Assembly (NCBI GenBank): GCA_034406715.1
Contig: CP137864.1
Span: 372,001-436,000, forward strand
Direction of reading: 5' to 3'
From: Rhodotorula mucilaginosa
Taxonomy: Eukaryota > Basidiomycota > Microbotryomycetes > Sporidiobolales > Sporidiobolaceae
DNA: 64,000 nt
The position numbers and the translations under genes are program-made. The notes under the pieces were generated by a model that made no database searches, was not told the origin of the DNA, and worked only from the letters and a program-made list of their open reading frames with translations. Below are positions 22,401-34,500 of this stretch, piece by piece. Every line of letters begins with the position of its first letter. The first letter of the stretch is position 1.

Positions 22401-22504
22401 GTACGCAGCAGCTCTGAACTGCGAGGATGTCGCTCAGGTTGATGGTCCGTGGTCGATGGGGGAGATTGCGGAAGCGCCGCCTCGCCATGCCGATTCACGT
22501 CCAT
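19412..22504 (-). CDS. Type II inositol polyphosphate 5-phosphatase
   Basis: Removes the 5-phosphate from phosphoinositides such as PI(4,5)P2. The catalytic domain is spliced across one intron near 21210-21270: VGNKGG|VGISLHFASTRLL then SAHLAAHASG, FDHAFFMGDLNFRLN, FAPTYKYDLR, then after a roughly 170-residue disordered insert QSWTDRILFYPNRI, and near the C-terminus YNSVMNIERMGAVSDHRPVY. N-terminal marks are IRLATFNMGN and IIVVCGQECP. Two large Ser/Ala/Pro-rich inserts break the domain, one of them between the substrate motif and the WTDRIL motif, and a further one between DRIL and SDHRP. There is no Sac1 domain, so it is not a synaptojanin. The first residues need an upstream exon; a start at 22504 coding only Met-Asp before an intron joined to FRAAAYVVGN fits phase but is speculative. 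Confidence 0.87.
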
Positions 22505-23115
22505 CGACCACGCGAGTCTTGAAGGTGGTCCTCGGTGACGCGGTCTTCAAACATGCGCTGAAAGCGTAACGCGTCGGCGAAAGCGTTCGTCTCTCTCGCC
22601 AGGGCGACCGTAGTGCTCGGAGTACGAAAGCAAGTCCTGCGAGGGCGCGAGCGGTGCGCGCGCACGACACGGTGCCTCAGAGCGGGTCCAGCGACAGCCG
22701 AGCTTGGCGCACACTCAACAGCGGCCGCAGTAAGCTGGCGGATGCAGGGTAGAGAGAAAGCAGACCGACCTGTGACGGAATTGAATCTGAAGCCGCGGCC
22801 GGCCTACTTTGTCTCGACGAAGTGCAGGCGAATTGAGGCCCACAGGAGATGGCAAAATTCGAACTACGGTATATGACTGTCCAGGCACTCTGCAGGCATC
22901 TGCGCGCTGCATATGCCTGCAGAGCTCCCGGTCTGTGTCGTTGAAGGTGCTGAAGCGGAGCCCCGCATTCGGAAGAACCGTCCGCAGTCTCGCCCTCGAT
23001 CTCATTCTCAACCCCTGGCCTTTGGAACCCCTGGGACAACGGCGAAGGTCGCTCAGCCCCGACAGCTACAGTAGCACGCAGCTCCGCGGGACCAGCTACG
23101 GAAGCTCGGTTCGAG
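22505..23115. promoter_or_regulatory. Divergent intergenic region, 5-phosphatase / GT77-like gene
   Basis: About 610 bp between two head-to-head genes. Open frames in it are short and not supported by codon use. It should contain both promoters and the 5' UTR of the 5-phosphatase gene. Confidence 0.4.
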
Positions 23116-25550
23116 ATGGGCGCAGCCGAAGCAGAAGAGGAGTATGCTCTCCTGCCGACTCACAAGACGGCGGCTTCAGCAGCAGCGAGCACGAGCGACT
23201 TTGATGCGGCCGAGGGCGACGACGACGCAGAGCAAGGGCACGCGTACCCGCATACGGATGAAACACCGCACAAGGGGCCTCGAATGAACAGCGTGTTCGA
23301 GCAAGGCGCCACTCGCAAGCTCGTCCTGCTCGGTGGCACGGCCTTCTTCTTGCTCTGCCTGCTCGTCGTCGTCGCGACACATCCAGTTCCCCGAGACATG
23401 GTCCGCGAGGGTTGGCACAGACTCCCTTTCGGCGACAAGGGACCTCCGCGACCGTACGGAGCGAAAGAAGAGCAGCAATGGCACGACGCCACGCCGCGAG
23501 TCGAACGCAACGCCAGCGTTTCCCTCCAAGACTACCTCGCCACTCGCTTCGATCCCGAGTCGGACGTCGTCATGTGGACGATGGCGACGGGCGCCTCACC
23601 CTCGTACGTGCCGAACGCGCGAAACTGGGACTTCAAGCGAGCCGAACTGGGCATGCCCGACTCGGTCGTGATCCTCTGCCTCGACGAAGAGTGTTTGGAC
23701 GAGTGCGAACGGACCGGTCTCCGCGCGCATGCAGCCTACGTCAAGAGCATGAACAAGATTCCGCCTCCGAGCCAGCGCTCGAGATTCGGCAAACGAGGAG
23801 CCGAGCGAGGCCACCAGCTCGCATATCTCAAGTTCAAGGGTGAGTCGAGGCGGAGCAGCTGCTGAAGTTCGATTTCTGACTGCCTATCTTCGCAGCCATG
23901 CTCGAGATGGCTCAATCCGGCTACTATTCGCTCTTCTTCGAGGTGAGCCCGTCCCGACTTCGTCACAGACTGATAGCGGGTTCCTCACAGTACCCACCCT
24001 CGTTACCTCACAGGGCGACACTTTCCTCTCAGAAGATCCATTCAAGTACATGCTTCGCCGGGAAGACGATACCTGGGACGTCCAATTCACCGAAGACATC
24101 GGTTATCTGCTCAACTTTGGCTGGATCTACGCACGACCGTCTCAGCCGACCATCGATTTCTACCAACACGCTTTCGACCAGTACATTGCGCACAATCAGT
24201 GGGATGTACGCCTTTTTCCTCGCGTGACCGCACGTCCTACGGAAACACCGTGCGAAGCTGATGCTGCTCGTATCCCCAACAGCAAGAGCTGCTCTCCAAC
24301 ATGGTACGCACGCTGGGCGGTCGCGAATGGAGCGGCGAGTCCGGCAAAGAGCATTGGTGGCTCTGCGATCAGATCGGGCTTCGCCTCTACATGCTGCCCT
24401 TGACCGACGTAAGCGGACCGTCCCTTTGACGCAGCGCGCTAGTCGCTGATCTTACGCTTTGTCCACAGTTCTTCGCGCACCATGTCACCTCGTTGGAGTG
24501 GTAGTGAGTGTGCGACACGCGCTCTGCCCGCAAGAACCCGATCCTGACGCACCTACCCGCCACAATCAGCTATTTGCCGGAAGGAGCGAATCCGATCATG
24601 AACCATCTCACGGCTGTCCTGTACCGTATGTCAATTCCCCGCCGTTCCGCAAAGTGCATGTTGGTACCGTTTCGCTCACGATGACTTTACACCCACAGCG
24701 AATCGGCAGTTCTATCCTAGTAGGTTTCCGCACCAGGTTCTCGCTTGTCAGACTTGCGCGGCAGTTGACGGTGGTCTCGAAATACAGAGGAGCGCGGCTG
24801 GGCTGCGAACATCGACGCCTTCTACACATCACCGCGTCCAGTCCTCACAGGGCATCCAATCGACACGGAGATCCACGCCGCAGCTCACTACGCACGGCTT
24901 CTCCACGTCCTTGCCGTTCGCATGGGTTGGGCTCTGCAGGTTCCATCTCACATGACGGTACATGGCGCGGATGGCGGAAACCAGTGGGCCTATACGCGCA
25001 ACTGGACTCGTCTCGTCAGTGTTGAAGCCGCTGTCGTACGTCTTTCCTCCTCCGGCGCGACGGGTGATCTTTCGGCTCATGCTTTTTAGCCCTTCCTCTT
25101 CCACCTCCTCTCGCAGACCAACCATCTCGACCTCCTCGAGAACAACTTCTTCAAGCACGCCGAGCGATACCTTCCGGCCTCCATCTTGAAAGACTGGACG
25201 AAGCAGCGCACGACCGTCGACTTGACCGAATTCTCCTCGCTTGACGATCTCGTTGCGCATCTCGAGGCGCTCAACATCTCTGACACCAAGGGACACATCG
25301 TCGACCTCGCAAATTACGACAAATCCGGGTCGAGCGCGGCGAAATGGCCTCTCGACTCGCCCGCGGCGCAGAACGTTTCACAAGTCTGGAGGGAGGTCCC
25401 GTTCTGCGAAGGCTTCCACAAGGATCACCTCGTGAGCACCTCTCTCTTTCGTCTCTCTCCTCCGTAAGCTCAATCGAGTCCTGACCTGCCAATTTACATG
25501 CCACCCAGCCTTTCCCGTGGTGCGCACACCTGCCGCTTTCTTTCGCATAG
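23116..25550 (+). CDS. Type II membrane glycosyltransferase, nucleotide-diphospho-sugar transferase domain (GT77-like)
   Basis: Starts MGAAEAEEEYALLPTHKT with an acidic cytosolic tail of about 70 residues, then one hydrophobic anchor (KLVLLGGTAFFLLCLLVVVA), the usual layout of Golgi glycosyltransferases. The lumenal part reads through about ten exons: RNWDFKRAELGMPDSVVILC, GHQLAYLKF|AMLEMAQSGYYSLFFE, then EGDTFLSEDPFKYM, which resembles the D-x-D-x-x-x-x-x-D-P-F core of the Nucleotid_trans (GT77) family, then DDTWDVQFTEDIGYLLNFG and EHWWLCDQIGLRLYMLPLTD. The C-terminal part (HYARLLHVLAVRMGWALQVP, NNFFKHAERYLP) ends in PFPWCAHLPLSFA with TAG at 25548-25550. Donor sugar and acceptor cannot be told. 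Plant GT77 enzymes make pectin or extensin linkages; fungal members are little studied. Confidence 0.8.
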
Positions 25551-25811
25551 ACCTTTCCGATCTTCCGTCAACTTCCCGACCTCGTAACCTGTTGTAGACG
25601 TGTATAGACCGATACGGGGATCCTGGCACAAAGGAGTCGTTGAGTAGCGCAAGACGCAACACACTCCTTTCCATTTCCACTCGATTCAATTGATTGGCTA
25701 CTTCCCAAGCGGATGGGTACCACATCGGCGGTGGAATCGGACGAACTTCTGCGGTACATCCAAGACGGAAGACAAGCGAGCACTACTAGACTACGAGTCT
25801 ACTGCAAATGA
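25551..25811. other. Convergent intergenic spacer
   Basis: Presumed 3' UTRs and terminators of the GT77-like gene and SEC31. An AT-richer stretch (CATTTCCACTCGATTCAATT) lies at about 25672-25691. No coding signal. Confidence 0.35.
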
Positions 25812-28800
25812 CTATTGCGGAGGAGGGGCGGGTATCATCATGCGCTGCACGAGCAGCTTGACTGCGGCCTGGAAGGGCGTCACATCCGTCGCTCCGGACG
25901 TGATCATCTGCAGGTGCAGGTCGAGCGCTGCGGACTGGTCGCGAGCTTGGATAGCTGTGCACAGGAAGCATCGGTAGACACGTGAGCAAATGCGTCGCCG
26001 ACCGGGAGGGGAAACCAATTGCGATGCTCACCTTGGCAGAGCTCGACGAGGCGCGTCGTGGATGCTTCGCTCAAGGTCTCGCAATTCAGCATGTCAAACA
26101 GGATGTTCAACCGCTTCTCCGTGTCGTTGACGATTTTGACTTGTTGAGGCTGCAGGCGGTCGGCTCGACTCAGTCAAGCGCAGACGAGCTGCAGCTTTCG
26201 AGGCATCGAAACGTACCGGAGTAGTCTGCCTCAGTTTGGAAAGCTCGGCCGACAGGGTATCAAAGATTGGCTTGCTCGTCGCGGGGATGTGCGAGCGGTC
26301 TCCGGGGGCTAAAAACAAGTACGGTAAGCATCAGCGTTTTGATCTAGTGATAGGCGAGGCGAGCGGAGCTAGCCCTTACGGTACTTGGCTCGCGGCGGTT
26401 GTGCGGGTTGCTGCTGCTGTGCTGGCGGCGGAGGCGGCATTGCTGCCGAGGTCGGAGCCTGGCTCGGAGCCTGCGCGGGTGCTTGAGGTGGAGGACGGGG
26501 TCCCGCTCTGGCGCCCATAGGCGGAGGCGGCGCGGGCGGGAACGCCTGAGACTGAGTCCGAGGAGTCGTGGGTTGCGAGTGCGGCGGTTGAGGCGGATGC
26601 GGCTGTTGCGCGCTCGCCGAGGCAGATGGCGGAGCAACACCGTTGGGCTGCATGTGCCCGCTCTGCGGCTGAGGCGGTTTGGGGAACGGGGCAGATGCCA
26701 TCGGCGGAGGAGGCGGCCGCGCCGGCACCGAGCCGTTTGCCGCAGGGAAGGGAGGCGGAGCGGGAGGTTGCGGTCCTCGGTGGTCCGGCTGAGGCGGCTG
26801 AGGCGGCGGAGCTGCGGCGTTCGGAGCGGGCCCTTGATTCGCCCTAGGAGGGGGAGGTGCACTCGGAGTACCCGTGCGAGGCGGAGGCGGCGCAGCGTAA
26901 ACCGGTCCGCTCCGTTGGCTCGCCATCGGCGGCGGCGGCGGTGGGACCACCGCACCTTGTCCCGCTCCAGCTGCAAAGGTCTGACCAGGCACTGGTCCTT
27001 GACTGGACCCAAGCGAACCCACGAGCGGCTGAGGAGGCGCAGGAGCGTACTGCGAGTTGTTGGCCGGCGGCGGAGAAAGGACGCGCCCGGTTGCTGGCGG
27101 CGGCGGAGCAAAGCGCGGTTGCTGTTGCACGTGACCCGTCATAGGTGGAGGAGGAACAGGTGCCGGAGTGCGGTTCGCGCCTCGGCTAGGAGGAGGGGGA
27201 GGGACTTGGCCAGGGCCGAGCGCAGGCGTGCCGACCGGGCTGGAATTCGGGAACGGACTCGTGATCGCGTTCGGCTTTGCGGGAGTCGCGCTCGGGGTCG
27301 GTGCAGGAGTGTTGCGTCTCGGCGCCGGCAGCGTCGGCACGTCATTCCAACCACCGGCAGGTTTGGCGCGCGGCGGAGGAGGCACGTTCGCTCCGGCGGC
27401 CGCATTCCGTCCAGCATAGTTGGGCGACTCGGTGCGCATGGGCGGCGGACCTGGCAGCCCCATGCCCGGGTTGCTTGCGGTCGACGGGCCGTATGGATCG
27501 TGAGAAGCGGTCGACGCAGTCGCGTACGCGAGACCGGCGTTCATCGTCGGCGGAGCATACGGACTCGCACCAGCACTCGTTGACGACGAAGACGGCTGGG
27601 TCGCGGCGTTTTGAGCGGACATTCCGGGTGCGGGCGCATACGGGTCATCGTGCGGATTCGTCAGAGGCTGCACGGCGTACGGGTTGCGAGCGGGCGAGGC
27701 GACCGCAGCCGAAGGGGGAGCCACGGCGGAAGGTGCAGGTGCATACGGGTTGTACGAACTGGCGGGAGCGGTCGAAGGCGCTACGGCATACGGGTTGGCG
27801 TATGCGGATCGGGTCGAGGTCGCGAGCGGATTCGAGTAGGCTCCCTGCGCCTGCGGAACGGTCGCCCCGCTGGCAAACCCGTACGGGTTCGGGTTCTGAG
27901 TGTACCGACTCGTACCGGCGGCTCCGGCATGGGCACCGTACGCGGAAGTAACCGTCCGTCCAGCTTGTGCCGAGCTCGCTCGGAGCAGCCTTTCGCGCCT
28001 CATGGCGTTGACGCTGACGGCCGAGTTCGTGCCATCATAGTCGGCAGGCGTCTTGGCGACGTACTTGAGCGCCAAGTCGACTTTGCCCTGGTTCGCGAGC
28101 AATTCGGCGTATTCGATGTAGCGGTCGTAGAGGCTCGCGAGCTTGTAGATGCGGGCGCCCGATTCGGCGACGACGGCCGACTCGGTCGGGTTCGCGAGCT
28201 CGACGTCGACGTAGCCGACGGCATGCTGGAACACCTGGACTTTCTCGATAAAGGCCTGCAAGGCGCGCGAGTGGGCTTCGAAGCGAACGGTCGCGGAAGC
28301 GGCCTCATCGTTCGAGCTGCCACGGTTGACCGCCGCCGTTTCGCTGCTCAGGCGCGCCTGCTCGTCTTCCTGCATCTGCTGCACCCAGACGCCGACGACT
28401 TTTTCGAGCTTGCCCCCCGCGAGGTAGCACAAGGTGGCATTCTTGCGCCACTGGTCTGCAGCAGCCGGACCCGCGCGCGCGCGGACGAGCTGGAACTGGT
28501 ACTCGAGTCGCTGCCCGAGCTGCTCGATCAAGTTCGAAAAGTCCTCGTCGCTCGCGGCGTACGTGCACGCGACGACGAACGCCTCGCGCCAGTTCTGCTC
28601 GAGGTCGGCATTCTGGATCACGTCGGCGAGGTCGCGTCCTCCACCTCCGACCGTCGTCGCCGAAATCGACTCCAGCACGCGCAGGTACGGCCGCTCGGCC
28701 GCCGTGCGGACAAAGTAGGTCTGCTGAACGGACGCGACGAGTTCGGGCGAGGCGCTCTGCAGCGCAAACAGGAGCGCGTCGGCGTACCGCTCGGTCGAGA

Positions 28801-31334
28801 GTGCAAGTTCGACGGCGGACGCAAAGTCGCCGAGCACGAGCGATTGGGTGACGAGGCGGTCGGCTTCGCTCGCATTGTCCGGGAGGAGCTTGAATGTCGA
28901 GGCTTTGAGGCTCAGGCTCTTGAGCGACGACGGACCGCTGCCAATCGTGGCCGCAATCGAACTCGACGCATCTTGACCTCCTGCCTGCTCCTGAGCAAGG
29001 CGATCCGGCAAAGCCGACAGGCGGGTCTGGTTCTGTTGCCCGAGCGAGGCGAAAAAGTCATCTCCGCTGCTGCTGGCGCCCGAACCGAGGAAGCCGTTCG
29101 AGTTCGACTCGGCGTTGTCGCCCTGTTCAGAATCGCCACCAAAGAGCGACGCTTCAGAAACACCGTTCTCGTTCTGCTGCTGCTGCTGCTGCTGCGCGGC
29201 GCGAGTCTCGCCGGGCGAGTTCATCGAGGCAGCCGGACTTCCTTCCCGCTCGGCCAGGTTGTCGGCGCCAGGGATCGGTGGCAGCTTGGCCTTGAGTTCC
29301 TTGGCGAGCTCCTCGACGCGGGCTTTCAGGTCCTCGCGATCGAATCCGCCGAGCATTTCGACGAGCCGTTCGCGCGCGGCCGGTCCGCCCGATCCAGGGG
29401 CGCCCCCCGCCGCGGCGTGGAAGAGCGTCTTGAGGAGCTGCCAGCTCTCCTTCTCGGTCGACGAGAGGTCATCCTGCTCTTCCCACTCGCCCGCACCGGC
29501 GCGGTCGTCGCAGAATTTGGCGAGGCCGCCTTCCTCCTGACTGGTCGCGGCCCGTTCGAGCTTTTCGGCCCTCTCGACGACACTCGGGACGGTGACGACT
29601 CGGTCGATCTGGATTTTGGGCCCGAGACCACTCGCGACGCGGACGAGGCGACCCCCAAAGCCGAACGCGACCGAGGCGGGTCGGCGGAGCCACTTTGGTT
29701 CGACGGTGAGTGACTTGGTCGGGTAGTTCTTGGCGTTGGCCGAGATGGCCTGCTCGAAAAAGTCGTTGGCGCCAGCAGGAGCCTGACCCTGATCGGCGGC
29801 GGCGGCGGCGGCATCGTCCTGCACGGGTGCGTTGGTCGACTGCAGCGAGTGGAGGTACAGCTCTCCGTCGAGCGCGGCTGCCGAAATCAGACTCGGGTTG
29901 GTCGGGACAAAGTGACTCTCGAACGCCCAGTTGCTCGACGGCGTGACTTCGGCGACAATGTCGCCCGAAGTGAGCGACCACGCGAGCGTGCGGCCGTCTT
30001 TGCCGGACGAGAGGAGGAGGTCGGAATCCGACGGGCAAAAGTTGACAGACAGGATGCCCTTGTCGTGACCGCGCAGGATCTGTCGGGAGGAAAGAGACGT
30101 TCTCGGTCAGGTCGGATGCAGGGCAGGACTAGGCGCAGAGGGGCTCGCCCGCGCGGACATACCTTCTCGGGCTGTTTCCAGTTTCGGAGGTCCCACACGA
30201 GCAAGTTGGGAGCGTGATCGTCTTCCGACGCCGTGACGAGCTTGGTAGGCTGTTTCGCGGGACGGGAGAAAGAAGAGGGTCAGTCTTCGTGAACGTCGCG
30301 CGGAGGAAGAAGAAAAAGAGAAGTGGAGAACTGACGTTTTCGGGGTGCCACTTGACGGCGCTGTGGCCACCAAGGCCACCGATCCCGGACGCGCCTGCGC
30401 CGCCACCGGCGCCTCCCGCGCCTCCGAGTCCGCCAAAGCCGGCCGCTCCGAGTCCGCCTCCCGGTCCACTTCCGAAGCCGGCGGCGCCGAGCCCGGTCGC
30501 GCCTCCGCTCGCGAAGGAGAGTGCGGTGATCTCACGCTTCGACTTCAAGTCCCAGACGACGGTGTGACCCGTGTTGCTCGACGAGGCGAGGATGTGAACG
30601 ACGGAAGGGTTCCACGCGAGCGAGGTGATGCTGTCGAGCGAGCGGGACCGCGTCCCGGGCGAGAACGGCTTGGCGGGGGACGTCAGGTCCCAGATGTAGA
30701 TCTGTAGGCGGTGTGAGGATAGTTCAGCGACGCGTGAGGCAGAGATGGGGATCTGGTCCCCGCGCGCGCGCAGGCCGGAACGGGTGGGGGTACGCAGTCG
30801 CTTGGCCGCAAGACACATTAATCAGAAGAGAGAGAGACGCGGGCTCACCTCTCCGTTGGTAGCGCCAGTCGCGAGCAAGTTGCTCTGGGCGGGGGAAAAG
30901 TCGAGACCCCTGACCGGACCGCGGTGGGGCGACTCGAGCCTGGCGATGAGGGGATCGGACGACGTCGCGGAGGATGCGTGACCGCCGCGGAGGAGCTTGG
31001 CAGGGTCCCAGAGGCTGACTCCGCCGTCGTCGAGGCCAGCGGCGACGACGCCGAGCGGGGTGTGACCGCTGTGCGAGTGGGTGCCCCAGGCGAGGCGGTT
31101 GAACCTGGCGTTGAGCTGGACGGACGCGATCGGGGTCCGGGGCGTTTCTGCCGAGCTCGGCGTGGAGAAGGGCGCCCACAGCTCGAGCTGCGAGTCTGTC
31201 GAGAACGAGTCGTCGAGTGCGCCCGAGACGGTGCCGGTGACGAGGAGCGGTTCCGCGGTCCCGCTCTGGCGCTGCAGATTGGCTGGACACCAGGCATGCA
31301 CGGCCGTGCGAGGCAGAGCCGCAAAGGGCGGCAT
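25812..31334 (-). CDS. SEC31: COPII coat outer-cage subunit Sec31
   Basis: Forms the outer cage of COPII vesicles leaving the ER, with Sec13. The ATG at 31334 starts the WD40 propeller (TAVHAWCPANLQ, FNRLAWGTHS, LDFSPAQSNLLATGATNGEV, ITSLAWNPSVVHILASSSNT, LLVWDLRNWKQPEK, LSVNFCPSDSDLLLSSGKDG), read over four exons. One very long exon (to the donor at about 26372) then encodes the helical ACE1 part that binds Sec13 and dimerises, and a long Pro/Gln/Gly-rich disordered segment that in other fungi contacts Sec23. The C-terminal helical domain is on three small exons: SHIPATSKPIFDTLSAELSK, QVKIVNDTEKRLNILFDMLN and ARDQSAALDLHLQMITSGAT. The stop is at 25812-25814. Single-frame reading would end the protein just after AKYRKG; the splice at that GTAAGG restores the conserved tail. 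Confidence 0.93.
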
Positions 31335-31552
31335 CGTCTTGCACCTTTGTGACTTGTCTTGGTCTTTGGTCGAGTGTAGCGCCTCAACCGAGTTGGGCGA
31401 GCAAAGTCGACGTGGCCAGCCAAACGCGTCGACAGGGGGACGCGAGGCGTGACTGACACGGAACGGAAGAAGGGGTGCTGCCAGTCCGGTCGACCCGTCA
31501 CCCAACCTCGGCACGCTCTTGCTCCACCAGCTGCGTCGGGAGTGAAGAGACC
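31335..31552. promoter_or_regulatory. Divergent promoter SEC31 / coiled-coil gene
   Basis: Only 218 bp separate the two start codons. The region is too short for separate distal elements and probably acts for both genes. No TATA box was seen. Confidence 0.45.
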
Positions 31553-34500
31553 ATGCAAGACACGTCAAACTCAAACATCAGCGTATCCGACTCGCCACTC
31601 CGTACCGCCGTCATCGACAACTCGGCAGCGACCTCGCCCGCCGCGACGACAACGGCGACGACGGATCATCCAACGCCGCGTTTCTCGCCTGCCAACAACT
31701 CGGCCACGGACGCGTCCTTCGAGCAAGCTACACCGTCAAAGTCAAGCTCGGATGCGATTGCAGCCACCGAGGAGGAACACCAGCGTGGTGCGTCTTGCCC
31801 CGAGGGAATGCTCAACTACTGATCCGCCACGGAGCGCTCATCATTCGCCGTTCTTGCGCGCCCAACAGCCGCCTCGCCCACAGGAGGAGACCACAGCATG
31901 CTCACAGACGAGCAGATGATGCCCCCGCCCGTTCCCCTCGTCGCAGACCACGACCTCTCGTCAGTCACCATCGACGAAGGATCCGCTCCCGACGCTCAAG
32001 AGACCGCCTCCGACGTAGTAGCCGACAACACCGCTGACCAAAAGGCCACCGCCCCGCCAGCAGCGGAGCCGGAAATGACTTCCGCGCTGGGCTCGCCTAC
32101 AGTACCTGCGGCAGGCGGCAAAGACGAACCAACTTCACCCACTCCCGCAGCCAAACTGCCCACTGCGTCTGCAGGAGCTGCACGCAAGCCTCCCACCGTC
32201 GGCGGGCAGAAACCCACAACTCGTCCCTCTGCTTCAACCAACTCGACGGCGCGACCGACCATTGGCCGAGGAGCTGCGGCGGGAGGAGGAGCCATGCGCG
32301 CTTCAAACGCGACCGGACCGACTCGTGCGGCGGGTACGGCGACCGCCGGGACGACGAGGGCACCTCTCCGGTCCTCAATGTCAGCCTCCGGTGCTGCCGG
32401 TCCGACCGCGGCGCGACGACCCCTCGCCTCCTCGTCCTCGGCGTCTTTCACCGCACGTCCGGTTCCAGCTGGCGGCCGGCCCGTCTCGACTTCAGGAAGC
32501 GCGACGACCACGACGACGTCAAGTACGCGTCGGCCTTCGGTCTCGGCGGGACCGACTCGACCTCTGCGGTCTTCGCTCGCGTCCTCGACGTCCTCCTCCT
32601 CTGCGGCACCGACCGCCACCACCGGACGCTCCCTCCCGTCCGGTCGACCTGCAAGCGGAATCGTCTCGACCGCCAAGCCGATGCGCACCACCACCTCCTC
32701 GTCGGGTCCGTCGACGGGCGGTTTGACGCGCCCAGTGGGACCTCCGGCCAACGCGACCGCAGCCCGGTCGTCTGCCTCCGCGCGGACCGGCGCCCCTCCC
32801 GCTACGGGTACCGTCACTCGACCGCTTGGAACGACGAGACCGACCCGTCCCTCGACTATGACTGGGACCGGTGCCGCAGCGGCGCGTCCGGGCAGTTCCC
32901 TTTCGGCCCGATCGGTCGGCGGTCCCGCGAGCAGCACTACCGCTCGAGCTGGAACGCGCCCGCTCGCGAACGGGGCTCCTTCGCCGGCCGCGGAGAAGAT
33001 TAAGAAACTCGAAGCGGAGCTTGAGGAGTTCAAGACCGAGCTGAGCGAAAAGGAGAAGGAGGAGGAGGATGCGAAGGGCGAGAGGGACGAGGCGCGGGAA
33101 AAGATCAAAGACTTGGAGGCGCAGGTGAGACAGCGGCTGCTTTCGTCCAGAATATTGCACAAATTCGCGCAGGTCAAGTCCAGCGCTGATGATGCATGTC
33201 ACGTGGTCGCATATCTCGCAGGTTGCGTCTCTTACTTCGGAACTCGAAGCGCTTCGACAAAAACGCGCAGACGAGATCCACGCGTTGCGCGAACGGTTCA
33301 CGAACCTCGAGAACGAGCTGCAAGCCAAGGAGTCGGAGCTGGCGCAGCTCCAAGAGGGACAGGCACGCAGCTCGGAGCTGAAGGACCAGGTGGAACGGCT
33401 CGAGAAGGAATTGGAGGAAGCTAAGAGGTGAGTTCCTGACGGTGTTTACGGCGACTGTCGCAGCACGAACTGACTCGCATACCGTCGCGCCACAGCCACC
33501 ATGTCACCGAGCTCGCAGACGCCCACACCTCGCACGAGTCGACCTTGACTCAGCTGCGCGACTCGCACACCTTGGAGCTCGAAGCTCATCGATCCTCGCA
33601 CGCCGAGGCCCTCTCGGCCGCTCAATCCGACGCCGACTCGACCCTCGCAGCGAAGCAAGCCGAGCACGCGTCCGCGCTCGCTGCGCTGCAGGAACAGCTC
33701 GAGACGATTTCCACCAGCAAGAAGGACGAGCTGGCGCGCCTGGAGGAGGCGCATCAGGCCGCGATGAGCGTTTCGCAGCGCGAATTGGAGCAGTCTCGTG
33801 CCGAAGCGGCTGCTGCGCTCGAAACAACTAAGGAAGAGCACGCCTCTGCGCTCGCACAGCTCGAGGCTCGTCATGCCGAGGCGATCGAGGCTGCCCGGAC
33901 CGAGGGGTCGGGCGAGTCTGCCGAGGCGGACGCGAAGCGACAAGCCGAGCTTGCGCAGCTGCGCGAGGAGCATGCCCGCGAACTCGAGGCTCTCAAGGCG
34001 TCCATGCAGCAGGAGGTCGACGCGCTCAAGCAGAGTCACGCAGAGACCGTGTCTGCTCTGGAAGCCAAACTTGCTGTATGTTCATTCCCTACGCCGGATA
34101 GTCTGAACTCGTGCACAGACTGACACGCTCTGCGCTCGATATAGTCTCTCGAGTCGTCGCACGCGGCAGCGGTCAACCAGACTCGCGAAGAGCACGCCGC
34201 CGCCCTCGCCGTCGCTCATGAGGCCGCCTCCTCGAACGCTTCGACTTCGCACGCTGCGGAAATCGCCCAACTTCGCTCCGAGAACGAGACAACGCTGTCG
34301 CAGCTGCGCACCTCCCACGCAGCCGAGGTCGAGGCTCTTCGACTCTCGCTCGAGTCGACCGCAACAAACGCTGAAGCGACTCGGCAGTCAGAGGTGCAGC
34401 CCCTGACGCACGAGCTCGAGGCTGCTCGGGCCGAGGCGGAGGAGGCAAAAGCGCGCGTCTCGGACCTGGAGGCGTCAGTGCAGCAGTCAGCCGCTCAGCT

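Noticed and set aside
11021-25550. Secondary-metabolite or polysaccharide gene cluster
   Set aside because: There is no core synthase, transporter and regulator set; housekeeping genes lie in between. It is kept only as a weak co-location note.
27611-29713. 700-codon open frame on the plus strand
   Set aside because: It is antisense to the long SEC31 exon. GC-rich genes leave the opposite strand open, and the sequence is Arg/Val/Leu-rich with no family features.
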